A stretch of DNA of 64,000 nt from Triglochin maritima (GCA_963682175.1 OY821774.1:48886201-48950200), one strand, 5' to 3'. Positions 13,501-25,577 are shown, numbered from the stretch's first letter. Notes: generated from the letters alone by a model not told the origin. Numbers and translations are program-made.

Positions 13501-16337
13501 ATAAAAATTCAGTGTACTGGATATATGAGATGTTTGCTAATGCTTGTTTATTAATACAAAGCATGATAAATATGGTTTTGAACAATTGATTAGCAATAAC
13601 AATTGAGCCGGCTACTTGAAATGACTGGCTTAACAAGTTAGACAACTCATGACCTGTCAGTTCACACAACTGTTAAGAACCAGGTCACATTTACAATTTC
13701 ACGTGTCCAGGTCTACAGAAGAAGATTTCCAACGATTTATGAGACAACATGACTCGGAAAGCGATGTAAGTTCAAAATGCAATTCTAGAAATTCAGGAAA
13801 ACCAATAAAAGCAGCTAAGGAACAAAGATTTAGACCAGGCAGGCTTACAATTCAAAACTTTACTGGCTTCCAGTGATTCCACTATCCATGATGGCTTCAC
13901 AACAGGAAGTCCCCTACTAAAGGATCTACAGCAAGACTAAAGATATTAGAATGTCGATATGCAGATAACAAGAACTACAGCCTAAAGGCCAAAAACATAA
14001 AGAGCTTGGTGATGACCTGAGATTCCTCAACTTGCTGTCAGGCAGATGGCTGCAGATGATGTGAGTGACTCTCTTCTTGGAGAAGTAATTCTCAAATCTT
14101 CCTCCATGCTTTAACATACACTTCCTGAGATCCTACATCCAACATCCATAACAAACACAAAAAATTATTCCTACAATCCATATTGTAAGTCGTGAAAAAC
14201 TGTGACAAACTTCAACTAGGTAGTGATGATTATTGGTTCTGATGAGTAAAAATATCCTAATTTCTGCAATTAAATTGCAAATTTCAACACGTGAGAATAC
14301 AAAGCATGCTAAACCTAAATCCTTTGTCGCTCACACTCTGACTCACTTCAACTCCACTTACATCTAAAAAGCCTAGAAGCTTTATTTTTTCTGGAAAGAT
14401 AGACCTCTTCTTGCAAAGCAACAACAATCTTTGATCCTCATGCAACAAATAAAGAAGCATGAAGAGAGAAGCTATATCACTACTTGTCTTTTGCAAGTTA
14501 CTATATCAGGCTATAATTTGCAATATGCCTGCAATGGTTTAGTAGATTTGTTGATAATTTAAAACAAGGATACTCTTTTTTACTTGCAGAAACAAGGAGA
14601 CTCTTACTGATACTTAAAGGTATTTTTTAAACTTCACCCAGAAGTTGCAAACCCATGGTCTCCACCCACCTTCTGGCTTCCTCTAATGAACTTGTGAACA
14701 TCTGTAATGATACAAAAGCCAGTTTTAAGGAAGAAACCTATCAAATCGTTTTCCCAAAGGATGATTATTAACTTTTCGCAACAGGTGATAGAAGTAGGAA
14801 GTTTTTACATACATACCCATCAAGCTTCCTGCAACTCTAGATCCCTCACTGATGTTTGACCAACGGGAGTCCGGACTTTGGTGCAACAATCCGCTCACAC
14901 GAGGAAGTGGTCAAAACAAGCTACTTCTTAGGTGTTTTAGTGTCTTATGAGTTTCTATTTGCATTCTAATTATGTTTTGGGTCCATGAGTTGAATTTTAA
15001 TCATGGTAGTTTATTTTGTCTTCTTTGGGATATGTATTTTGCCCACCCTCTGGTGGTTTTGGTATTTTCTATGAATAATGTTTTCCGGAGCCTCAAAGGC
15101 CCTAGCTCAATAGGCAAAAAAAATGATGTGAATGCACAACGGTAGTCTGAATTTAACAGTAAAGGTCTACGTTTAGAATGTTTATAGATACATATTAATC
15201 ACAGTTTTATCCATTAAGATTGATAGAGCACAAATCTTGGAAGAGGATATGGATTTGAGATGAAATGAGTATCAATCTCTTGAATCATAAGAGATTGATC
15301 ATGATGTATTTATATCAATTATCAAATGATTGAGTTACAAAATTACATTTGAGCAGTATGGGACTATAATAAAATACAGGATGGATGTATGTAGATCAGA
15401 AAAGAATCCCAATACATTGGGCTTTATGTAGATGTTCTAATAAAGATCGACTGCCCCCACTTGGAGCATTTGCTTTGCAGCCCTGCTCCCTTGGTCCTTT
15501 CGACTTTGTATATTACTATGTTTGCCATAGGGATCACATCAAACACATGTATCAGCAACCAGGAAGACAGAAAAGCAGAACATGTTTCGCATATTGGCAT
15601 GGTTAGTTGGTTACCACAATGGATCAGATCCAAACCAAAACTCTGAAGGTAATTTCCCACGTCTGTGAGTCTAATCCGTCGCTAATTACGAACACTACAT
15701 GGTGAGGTTTTAGTAAAGGAAGAGTCTAGTCCAAACTCACCAACTCCTATCTTTCTTCGATCCTTGCATCAACAAAATAACTTCAAATAACTAAAACTCT
15801 GAAGCACTTCACTAGAACGAACGGTGCATCCATCAGGAATAAAATCCAAACCAATACTCTAGAAACAACTACAGCACTTAATCGCATTGTCAATTACGAG
15901 ATCCTACAGTCCAACTCGATCAATTTCAACAGACGTGTTCAATGCTGTCTTCGGGGAGAAGATCACTTCAAATCACTACAATTGTGACGCACCTGACTGG
16001 AGGGAACGGTGAATCCATCGACGAAGATGGAGACTCCACGGAAGATCCCCTCCGGACCACTTGAAGCAGACACATCGAACTGGTCCCCGAGCTTCTGGTT
16101 CTTCGCCGCCATGTAGCTGCAAAAACCTCAAAAACCCTTCAAAAACCTCAAAAATCGCAAAAAGTATAACTCGAAATGGAGCGATCGGTGCCTTCCGAAA
16201 TCGGAGAAGGGGGATTTCCGGGAGGACGAGCGGGAGGAGGAGGGGGAGTTGGCGCCCCATGAGGCGACGAGTGGGGTCGGTCTTCTAAAGTTCCGAGAGG
16301 GGTTCGGTGGTCGAGGTTTGGAGGAATTGGAGCTCAT
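1563..16337 (-). CDS. REV1: DNA repair protein REV1 (interrupted by TGA)
   Basis: Y-family dCMP transferase and scaffold of translesion synthesis in the nucleus. Exons, 5' to 3': 16192-16337, 15993-16116, 14017-14132, 13849-13916, 12726-13180, 11733-11876, 11483-11615, 11314-11402, 8936-8986, 8652-8852, 7343-7462, 6085-6177, 5347-5406, 5165-5251, 4920-4997, 4764-4836, 3770-3838, 3353-3454, 2704-3167, 1563-2089. These join in phase to about 1066 codons; Arabidopsis REV1 is about 1100 aa. Seen in order: an N-terminal Ser/Pro-rich part, a BRCT domain (HGGRFENYF, THIICSHLPDSK), palm residues HIDMD (exons 6/7) and SCDEAFLD (exon 10), little-finger exons (GAEVNWGVRF, KYMGCGDC), two ubiquitin-binding motifs (SLPPEIFTEVNEMYGG; QLPEDVKNDIFEAI), and most of the C-terminal domain. 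Codon 570 in exon 12 is TGA. Intron 1 would be GC-AG. The last exon (about 30-40 aa) was not found. The gene may be a recent pseudogene, or the stop may be an assembly error. Confidence 0.9.
9685..10244. mobile_element. MITE with ~150-bp inverted ends
   Basis: The left end GGGTTAATTACAATTTG and the reverse complement of the right end GGGTCTAATTACAGTTCG begin an imperfect inverted repeat of roughly 150 bp. Shared blocks include GATATCACTTTGCATCC, AAACTTTAAA and TTGTAACACTTT in the same order on both arms. The flanks TAAT (9681-9684) and TTAAT (10245-10249) suggest a short TAA/TAAT target duplication. It has no coding capacity and sits in REV1 intron 8 (8987-11313). Confidence 0.7.
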
Positions 16338-16885
16338 GGTGGAAGATAAGCGTGGAGACGAAGATTTGGGTTCGTTTGGGTTTTGGTGGTGGAAATGGGA
16401 GAGACGGAAGCGGGAAGGGAATTCGGATTTTATATCGGTCTGAAACACGGGTCGGGTCCAGAGATCCGAAACCCTTTATATGGATCGGTTTGAGAGATCC
16501 GAAACGCTTTATATGGATCGAGAAACAGGTCGGTTTGAGAGATCCGATACTCTTCGGCATCTGAATTTATCTAACTGATGTATCTATTCATGTATGATTG
16601 AGCTTACTTTTTTTCCCGCATTAATGAAATTTACGTATTACAAATGTAGCTTCTAGGAAAATTTCGCATCCAACAATGAACCAGTGAACTCTGCAAGTAG
16701 AGATTTTCTTATAGCTCTAATTAGGTTGGTACTTAGAAGCATCAACGGTGACTGTTTGGAATGTAAGTATGTGAAAATACGTTTTGAGTTCAAAATATGT
16801 GAAAGTTTGCCACTTTGTGTGTAAATTTTCAATATCCAATAATCCAAGGAATGGTATAGGTCTAAGATTTGAGCCGGGTTTTAAC
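16338..16885. other. REV1 5' flank with short tandem repeats
   Basis: This holds the REV1 upstream region. At about 16455-16555 a unit of roughly 33-45 bp built from GAGATCCGAAAC, CTTTATATGGATCG and GGTCGGTTTGA is repeated two to three times, ending about 120 bp before the REV1 start codon. No gene is seen in the remainder, which is AT-rich. The last five bases, TTAAC, are the target duplication of the solo LTR that follows. Confidence 0.5.
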
Positions 16886-17599
16886 TGTAACATTCCCGAA
16901 ACAGCAGAAATTTTAAACTTTTAATAAAAAGATAATCAAAGGATATCAACCTCACACAGGGGACGCTACTCAAAGATATATATATAATATGGTGCAACAC
17001 CGTATACAGGAGTTGTCAAAAGAATGCCTACATCAAAATACAATATACAAATATACAAGTAGTCATAATAACCTCAAAACCGACACGAAGACCCAACTCC
17101 AAGATGCACTCGTCCTCAGTCACTACCCAAACAGCTCCCGAAGGGGAACCTGAAATAAAACAACAATGTCGTGAGTTTCCCGAAGGAAACCCCGTATGCC
17201 AAACCCGCCTACATGCACATGCACTACGTGACCTATCATACTAGAATTATGCAAAACATAAATTATAACAACTCATTCCCCAACTGGGTCATCATGTCAC
17301 AAGTCATAATAGTCATTTCCCCAACCGGGGTTCATTAGTCATAAGTATAGTTTTGGACATCCGTAGATACACACCGCAGGCACATGAGGTCATACGGAAA
17401 ATACGCGACACATCCCCACTCGCAGCTACACTAGTCATATGGGTTCGGTAAGGGTCGCATGCAATTCCGAGTCATTATCAGATCTGATCAGTGGTCGAAG
17501 ACCACAATCCGCCAGAGCCGTCACTCTGGTCGGTCATACTCGCCAGTCGTGCCACAGCTGGACGATCATACTCGTCGGAACAACATCGGTCGGGCACAT

Positions 17600-17765
17600 C
17601 CGCTGGAACAACATCGGTCGGTCATCTCCGTCGCCACACAGGCTAAGGCACAGAACTCTGTTGCACAAGGGCTAACAGTCATCTCCGTCACTACACAGGC
17701 TAAGGTAATCTTCTTCGCCACACAGGCTAAGGTCATCTCTGTCGCCACACAGGCTGACAGTCATC
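17600..17765. repeat. 28-30-bp tandem repeats in LTR
   Basis: Four to five units share the words GTCATCTCCGTCGCC and ACACAGGCTAAGG with small changes. The block is conserved in the second solo LTR at about 21600-21785, which carries one unit more. The difference between the copies implies unit gain or loss after the element spread. Confidence 0.7.
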
Positions 17766-17929
17766 TTGCTCCGTAGAGCCATATCATATAGATCATGCAA
17801 AGGGAAATATGGTCTCACAGGTCTACTACCTAGGTCTCAATGCACATGTCATATCATGGGAACATAAACAATAAATGAAATCCACGCACCAACGCTCTCG
17901 TAAACAACCAATGCAAATACTGGGCTCCA

Positions 17930-18535
17930 ACGGTCGACCGAAAAAGGTGATACGGTCGACCGGTTGGTCGTTAAAACCGGTAATTGGTTCGAACCACAAT
18001 CCAACGGTCGAACCAAGAAATCATCGAAACGGTCGAACAAAAGTCTTTGGACGGTCGACCGTTTAGAAGATCTACGCCACAAAATAAATATTAAATAACC
18101 CATCCCCAACGGTCGAACGGCAATGGACTTCCTGTCGACCGAAAAACAAGAGGGACTTCAACATTCTACAAGGTCATTACCGGTCGACCGAAATATGAAT
18201 CGGTCAACCCACACTTAAGTCGTCTTAAGTCATCGGTTGAACGGGATCTCAGGGCGGTCGACCGTTTAGAAGTCTACACCCCCAACTGACTTAAAACAGT
18301 ACGTCCGGTCGACCGTTTAGAAGGTCAACGCCCCCAACCGACATACTACAGTGCATTCGGTCGACCGACAAAGGGGACACGGTCGACCGAAAACACCCAG
18401 GGTCTTCATCTTCTCGCTCAAACGTACAATCAGTCGACCACCCATAGGGTATCGTTCGACCGATTCGAGCGAGAACGCCCGAATTACACTACAACCGGTC
18501 GACCGAAATGAGCACCGGTCGACCGAAACAGAGCA
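17930..18535. repeat. GGTCGACC palindrome array
   Basis: About ten perfect copies of the 8-bp palindrome GGTCGACC, mostly within CGGTCGACCG, occur in roughly 600 bp, with several one-base variants (GGTCGAAC, GGTCAACC, AGTCGACC). Spacing is irregular and flanks are often GTTTAGAAG or GAAA. The same array is in the second LTR copy. Confidence 0.85.
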
Positions 18536-18970
18536 GAAATCTGCCACTCTATTCCGACGAGTCATTCGGCCTACCGTCGAACACTCAAACACCCACACAA
18601 CCTTGGTGAGCGTAAAAGCAAGGCTTGACATACCTTGGAAGCTTGAAGAAGCTTCAGAATAGCAACGACAATCCCTCCACGAGAAAGAACGTATCTCCGG
18701 CGAACTCCTCACCCGGACGCGGATCTCCACACCTTCCTTGAACTCCGGCGAACTTGACTTGCCGGTGCACCCGCTCCTCCTCCTCCTTCCACCGACGAGC
18801 TACAAGGGAGAGAGAAAAGTTGTTGAGGGAGAGAGAAGAAAATGAGAGGAAAGGAAATGAGAGGAAAAAGTGAGATGAAAATGGTTGAGTTAAGTTTATA
18901 TACTCTCTCTTAAATATGGTTAAAGTTCTTAAACCTAATTAACCTTAATCAAAAGGATTAGGTTCTCACA

Positions 18971-20008
18971 TTAACTATTTCAATATGAAATATACTTTTT
19001 TGATTTCCTGTGTCTCTGGAATAAAACTAAGGAAATGAATATAGAAAAACAAAACGAAATTATTTTACTAAAATCAGATTGAATTTCATCTTAACTACTC
19101 CCAAATAAAAGATGTAAACAAATTATATTTTAAAAAAGTATATATAGATACAAATGGTATTTCTTAGACAAGATACAAATGTTGAATATATATAGAATAC
19201 TTTCAGATATTATAACAATAGTGGTGAGCTACGATCAAGATGGTATCATTCGATTCATCATCGTGTTTGTTTGATATCTGCAACCAATGGATTTTCCATG
19301 ACTTGCAAATTAAAATGCTGAAAATGATAACATTCATGTAAAATCAATGTTCATCCTGTGTTGAGATGCATTACAAAATCCAAAAAATAGCATTTGTACA
19401 TCGTACTCATATTTGTTAACGATAAATACACACATATATATAGAGAAATTTTATATTCGGTCTATAACTATTTTATGTACTGTTACATTTTTTTCATCTC
19501 TCATCCACAAGACTCCCTGTGTCTTCGGGCATGTTAGAAAGCTAGAAACGTAGCATGCACGATTGTTTTCAATTCTCATCTTCAGTGTGAACCATGTTGC
19601 ATTGAAGCAACGTTACGAACTATGCAATCAACAAAACTTTCAAAAAAGAGAGAACGTTACAAACTATGCTATTATATATATACCTGTGGCAATTTAAATA
19701 CCACCAACACTAATTATACCACAACTTGCACCAATGTGCCAAACCTAAGTGAAGAAAATCTGACATGCATAGATACAATCAGTAAACAGTAGAAAGCTGC
19801 GTCTGGAAAATGCTAATTGCATAATTCTACGGTTTAATTTGCTACTGCTAAATCAACAATAGTCTAAAGAGAAACTTAGAGCTAACTAGAGAAATGGTAT
19901 AAAGAACGTGCAGACCAAAAACACTAGGACCGTGCAACCTCAAGAAACACATTTCTTTGAGGCCAGTTTGTTTCCTACGGAGTTCAATAATTCAATTCAC
20001 GAGGTGCC
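18971..20008. other. intergenic, upstream of acyl-CoA reductase gene
   Basis: AT-rich spacer of about 1 kb between solo LTR copy 1 and the TATA box of the reductase gene. The first five bases are the LTR target duplication. I see no coding sequence or RNA gene; it should hold the promoter of the downstream gene. Confidence 0.5.
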
Positions 20009-20015
20009 TATAAAT
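20009..20015 (+). promoter_or_regulatory. TATA box of acyl-CoA reductase gene
   Basis: TATAAAT lies 62 bases before the ATG at 20077, which leaves room for a short 5' untranslated leader of about 30 bases. The position is typical of a plant core promoter; activity is inferred. Confidence 0.55.
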
Positions 20016-20076
20016 TGAATTCTACTTCCACTCTGCACCTTCATCTCCCATCTTACGTAGAAGCACGTACAGCTCA

Positions 20077-23000
20077 ATGGCGCCCACCAATTTTATTCTA
20101 AGCTATTTAGAGAACAAAACTATATTGGTCACTGGTTCCACAGGTTTTGTTGGGAAGAGTAAGTATCAATTCAATTATCCCCTATATACCTCTTTTAATT
20201 ATCAGTTAAGTCTGGTATAGATTAGTTATAGAGAGCCTTTTTAGGCAATGTGTAGATTAATGACATGTCTGTGTGCATGATTTTTGTTGTAGTATTTGTG
20301 GAGAAGGTGCTCAGAGCTCAACCCAAAGTGAAAAAGCTTTTCCTTGTCATAAGATCTTCCACTAAGAAAACCATCCAAGAACGACTACAGGATGAGGTAA
20401 ATATATGTTACGTAAGGACTTCGAATGTACTTCGAATTTTCATACTAGAAGAGTCATGCCCAGTTGTCGACAACATTATCATCATATATTAAGAAATGAT
20501 TATACATAATATTAACTTCAATCAAAATTTAATCACTTCCTCTTTAATCGGTCTCTAACGACAGGAGACAATCTAAATGTATAAACTAATCTCAGTTAGA
20601 AGTGATCGATGAAAATCTCACATTCTAGTGATGGTTGGGTGTTTCTTCAGGTGATTGGGATGAAATTGTTTAATATTCTGAGAGAGAAGTACGGTGATGG
20701 ATTCGATTCATTCATTGCCGAAAAAGTCCATCCTGTTGCTGGAAATGTGGCTGATGAAGACTTTGCCATTGTGGACACCTCCTTAGTGGATCTCATTCTC
20801 ACACAAACTGATGTTGTTGTTAGTATTGCTGCAACCACTCGGTTCGATGAAAGGTAACCGAAAAAACGTCCTGCTGACATTGTGTAACATCCCCGAAACA
20901 GCGAAAAATTTAAACTTTTAAATAAATGATAATCAAATGATGAACATCAATACAGGGGACGCTACTCGAAAATATAAATATAATATATATGATGTTGCAC
21001 CGTATACAGGAGTTGTCAAAAGAATGACTACATCAAAATACAATATACAGATATACAAGTAGTCATAATAACCTCAAAATCGACACGAGGACCCGACTCC
21101 AAGATGCACTCGTCCTCAGTCACTACCCAAGCAGCTCCCGAAGAGGGAACCTGAAAGCAAACAACAATGCCGTGAGTCTCCCGAAGGAAACCCCGTATGC
21201 CAAACTCACCTACATGCAATGCAATCATGACCTATCATACTAGTATTATGCCAAACATAAATCATAACTGGTCATTCCCCAAACGGGTCATAAGGTCATA
21301 ATAGTCATTTCCCCAACCGGGGTTCATTAGTCATAAGTCTAGTTTTGGACATCCGTAGATACCCACCGCAGGCACATGCGGTCATACGGAAAATACGCGA
21401 CACACCTCCACTCGCAGCTACACTAGTCATATGGGTTCGGTGAGGGTCGCACGCAATTCCGAGTCATCATTAGATCTGATCAGTGGTCGAAGACCACAAT
21501 CCACCAGAGCCGTCGCTCTGGTCGGTCATACTCGCCAGCCGTGCCACAGCTGGACGATCATACTCGCCGGAACAGCATCGGTCGAGCACATCCGCCGGAA
21601 CATCATCGGTCGGTCATCTCCGTCGCCACACAGGCTAAGGCACAGAACTCTGCTGCACAAGGGCTAGCAGTCATCTCCGTCGCCACACAGGCTAAGGTCA
21701 TCTCCTTCGCCACAAAGGCTAAGGTCATCTCTGTCGCCACACAGGCCAACAGTCACCTCTGTCGCCACACAGGCCGACAGTCATAACAATCATCACATAT
21801 AGATCATGCAAAGGGGAATATGGTCCCACATGTCTACTACCTAGGTCTCAATGCACATGTCATATCATGGGAACATAAGCAATAAATGCAATCCACGCAC
21901 CAACGCGCTTATAAACAACCAATGCAAATACTGGGCTCCAACGGTCGACCGAAAAAGGTCATACGGTCGACCGGTTGGTCGTTAAAACCGGTACTTGATT
22001 CGAACCACAATCCAACGGTCGAACCAAGGAAATCATCGAAACGGTCGAACAAAGGTCTCTGGGCGGTCGACCGTTTAGAAGGTCTACGCCACAAATAATA
22101 TAATAAATAAAACGTCCCCAACGGTCGAACGGCAATGGGCTTCCGGTCGACCGAAAAACATCAGGGGCTTCAACATTCTACAAGGTCATTACCGGTCGAC
22201 CGAAATATGAATCGGTCGAACCACACCTAAGTTGTCTTAAGTCATCGGTCGAACGGGATCTCAGGGCGGTCAACCGTTTAGAAATCTACACCCCAACCGA
22301 CTTAAAACAGTACGTCCGGTCGAACTTGGTCAAAGAGGCGGTCGACCGTTTAGAAGGTCAACGCCCCCAACCGACATACAACAGTGCATTCGGTCGACCG
22401 ACAAAGGGGACCCGGTCGACCGAAAACACTCAGGGTCTTCATCTTCTCGCTCACACGAACAATCGGTCGACCACCCATGGGGTATCGTTCGACCGATTCG
22501 AGCGAGAACGCCCGAATTACACTACAACCGGTCGACCGAATTGAGCACCGGTCGACCGAAACAGAGCAGAACTTCTGCCACACTATTCCGACGAGCCATT
22601 CGGCCTACCGTCGAACACTCAAACACCCACACAACCTTGGTGAGCGTAAAAGCAAGGCTTGGCATACCTTGGAAGCTTGAAGAAGCTTCCGAAGAGCAAC
22701 GACGATCCTCCCACGCGAAAGAGCGTAACTCCGGCGAACTCCTCACCCGAAGCGAATCTCCACACCTTCCTTGGTCTCCGGCGAACCCGACTTGCCGGCG
22801 CCCCGCTCCTCCTCCTCCTTCCACCGACGAACTACAAGGGAGGGAGAAAAGTGTTGAGGGAGAGAGAAGAAAATGAGAGGAAAGGAAATGAGAAAAGAGG
22901 AAAATGGGATGAAATGGGTTGGGTTAGGTTTATATACTCTCACTTAATTAGGATTTAAGGTTCTTAAACTTAATTAACCTTAATCAAGGGATTAGGTTCT

Positions 23001-25577
23001 CACACATTGTATTAGTTGAACATGTACAGTTATATAATTATCATCAAGTATAATCATTGATTAATGCAGGTACGACGTAGCTCTACAGATCAACACATTG
23101 GGGGCGAAAAACATAATAGAGTTCTCAAAGAAATGCGAGAGGCTTCAAATGCTTCTCCACGTCTCAACCGGTAAACGTGTTTTATAATACAGATAATTTA
23201 AGCTGAAGTGCATGTATATAAGTTAGCACAGTCGTCTATCGCATGTGTGGTGCATACTCTTAGCCTCTTGGGTGGCATTAGCAACTACATGAACAAACTA
23301 ACCCTGATTTCTCAACTAAAAATTGTTTTTGCAATTGAATTATTGATAATCAGAAAGTTCAATACATTCCAAATAAGGATGGCTTCATAAATACCTTCGA
23401 AATAATTAATGTTATCATCAACATCCTTCAATTTTTCTTAACAGCTTAAGAAGCCTCCAATTTGGCAATACCTTTCTGCAGATAACCATAAGTGTTTAAC
23501 GTCTGAACACGGTTTAATGTGAAGATAGAATTAAAAAAAATCTTCAAACTCTAAGATATCATGAAGTATCATATGGTAATTTTGACATTTATTTAGAAGT
23601 TATTTATGATATCATCCCCTAGATCGATTATAAATTTTTAAGAGAAAATACAACTTTTAAGAGAAGATACACTTAAGTATCTTATTTTACGTGATTTTCA
23701 TCCAAACCAATCACATGAGGAAATTTATTTGTCCTACTTGTTCAGCTTATGTGGTTGGAGAGAAATCAGGTTTGATATTAGAGAAAGAGATGCGCATGGG
23801 TGTGGCACTCAATGGAGCTCCAGGGTTGAACGTGGACGGTGAAGTGAATCTAGCGATCAAGACCTTGAACGAAGTTCAGAGTAGCGGAGCCTCAAAAACA
23901 GTTGAAAGAGAGACCATGAGAAACCTTGGGATGGAAAGGTAACACAATTACATATATAGTGTCTAGCTAGCTAATTATTAACTGGTTTCAATATAGTTTT
24001 CAAACTTGATATAGTTAATTAAGACTTGGTCAATTTTGACAAAATAAAATTTTGTTCCCTACTCTAGTGGTTGATCGTTAGGCCGATCGGCTTCACAAGT
24101 TCCCTCTCGAACCAATTCAAAATTCTCTCTCTTTTATGATATGGAGTTGCAGCACTTTATTGAATTTTGACCTTTTGGAACACCATTTAAAGTTTACATC
24201 TCATAATGTTTTGCTAAAAATAATTCACAGGGCAAACAAATTTGGATGGCCAAACACTTACTCGTTTTCCAAATCCATGGGAGAAATGCTCATTGGAGAA
24301 GCCAAAGGAAATTTACCAGTGGCAATCATGAGACCGACCATTATTACAAGCACATTTAAAGAGCCATTCCCAGGTTGGATTGAAGGCAATAGGTATGTAT
24401 ATTATACCATGCATGTTATATGCTAAATATAGCAACATCTATGTACTAGAGATGTTTCTTAATTAATTAAACCATGTACATTTTATGGGTAACTAATATA
24501 TGCAGAACAGTTGACACTTTCATCACTGCATATGCCAAGAGGCAGCTGAGTTTTGTTTTGGGTGATGCCAAGCTCATTGTGGATGTGGTAAGTCGAGAAA
24601 ATAAATCCGTCAGTATGATTTATGAGTTTTAATTATGAATAGAGGGGTCAATAACTACCAAAAAATTATTCGAATTCATAAGTATATTTGAAAATGTATG
24701 ATACTCGAGTGGTGGATTTTGAAGTTTATATATAAAAACTTATGATACTGATCAAGTGGTGGATTCTGAAGTAGTATATATACATGCTTATGTAGATTCC
24801 TGGAGATATGGTGGCGAATGCGATGATCGCAATCATGGCATATCATCTCGACCGTCCATCGAAATTCGTATACCACGTTGGGTCGTCGTCGAGGAACCCT
24901 CTCACTTACGCAGCATTTGGAGATTGTATGTACCGAGGCGTGCTACGCTATTATGCCAAAGGAAACAACCAGAGGAACAATATCCCGAGGCTAAGATTTT
25001 TATCTTCAAAAGAACATTACTATTTACGCATGAGATTGTTCTACAAAGTCCCGTTGCTGGTATTTCTTCTACCAATCTGTCTGTCCAATGTGAATGATAT
25101 TAACTGATAATAGCTTACCATGTATTTATTCCTTCCTTTTGTTTTCTGATGTTAGATTATGCACATAGCGAACTTTATGGTTTTCAACATATTCCGCAAT
25201 AATTTGTTGCAATTTGGGAAAAATTATAACTATGCGATACGGTTGGCGAAGCTGTACGAACCATATGGACTGTTCAAGGGAGTGTAAGTTTGAAAATCAA
25301 CTCTCTTGATCACTTTTAGTTTGAAAAATTATGAGAATATATACTCCAACGTGTATCTTAAACAGTAATCTTTCTTATTTTGAATTCTAGATTTTTTATG
25401 TTAATTTATTATCATATAAACAGATTTGACGACCACAACTTGAAGCAGTTGATGACTGCCGTTGCAAAAGATCGGAACCAAAAGATGATGTTTGACTTCG
25501 ACACAAGGAACATCAATTGGAGCGACTACTTCGTCAACACACACATAGCAAATGTTCTGGAGAACATGAGAAAATAG
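20077..25577 (+). CDS. alcohol-forming fatty acyl-CoA reductase
   Basis: Reduces long-chain acyl-CoA or acyl-ACP to primary alcohols with NADPH, for wax, suberin or sporopollenin. Exons: 20077-20158, 20293-20396, 20651-20853, 23070-23170, 23746-23938, 24231-24392, 24506-24587, 24796-25059, 25156-25283, 25424-25577, totalling 1473 nt and 490 aa, the usual length of the plant FAR family. The N terminus has the Rossmann nucleotide-binding motif TGSTGFVGK near residues 19-27. The active-site YxxxK is present as YSFSK in exon 6 ([11 protein letters not shown]). The C-terminal part ([15 protein letters not shown] to NMRK) matches the male-sterility-2-type domain. No long transit peptide precedes the Rossmann motif, which points to an ER rather than plastid member. 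A complete solo LTR lies in intron 3 (20854-23069). Which FAR paralogue this is cannot be decided here. Confidence 0.93.
21600..21785. repeat. 28-30-bp tandem repeats in LTR copy 2
   Basis: Units built from GTCATCTCCGTCGCC and ACACAGGCTAAGG or ACACAGGCCGACAG are repeated about five times, one more than in copy 1. The unit boundaries match those in the first LTR. Confidence 0.7.
21945..22560. repeat. GGTCGACC palindrome array, copy 2
   Basis: The same order of GGTCGACC palindromes and near-palindromes as in copy 1, with a few substitutions that make or break individual sites. Perfect sites occur for example at about 21945, 21966, 22064, 22194 and 22338. Confidence 0.85.

Larger units (their letters stand above)
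16886..18970. mobile_element. solo LTR, copy 1
   Basis: This 2085-bp element starts TGTAACATTCCCGAAACAG and ends GGATTAGGTTCTCACA, with the TG...CA ends of an LTR. It is flanked by a perfect 5-bp duplication TTAAC at 16881-16885 and 18971-18975. It is collinear and highly similar over its whole length with the element at 20883-23004. No gag, pol or second LTR lies nearby, so this is a solo LTR left by recombination. Inside are 28-30-bp tandem repeats (about 17600-17765) and a palindrome array (about 17930-18535). Its length suggests a Ty3/gypsy lineage, but there is no coding sequence to prove it. Confidence 0.88.
20883..23004. mobile_element. solo LTR, copy 2, in reductase intron 3
   Basis: This 2122-bp copy of the element at 16886-18970 starts TGTAACATCCCCGAAACAG and ends GGATTAGGTTCTCACA. 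The 5-bp target duplication CATTG is perfect (20878-20882 and 23005-23009). It fills most of a 2.2-kb intron without touching the splice sites. It keeps the tandem repeats (about 21600-21785) and the palindrome array (about 21945-22560). No internal retrotransposon coding sequence is present. Confidence 0.9.

Noticed and set aside
14860..15130. Possible truncated LINE 3' end with A-rich tail in REV1 intron 2 to 3
   Set aside because: There is a short A run but no matching target duplication and no reverse-transcriptase sequence, so support is too weak.
17930..18535. GGTCGACC array as a CRISPR or recombination-site array
   Set aside because: Spacing and intervening sequences are irregular, and the whole block is copied in a second solo LTR, so it is part of the LTR.
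17439..18730. Several Arg/Ser/Thr-rich frames on both strands, repeated at 21431-22824
   Set aside because: They are chance frames across the LTR tandem repeats and palindromes and do not match gag or pol.
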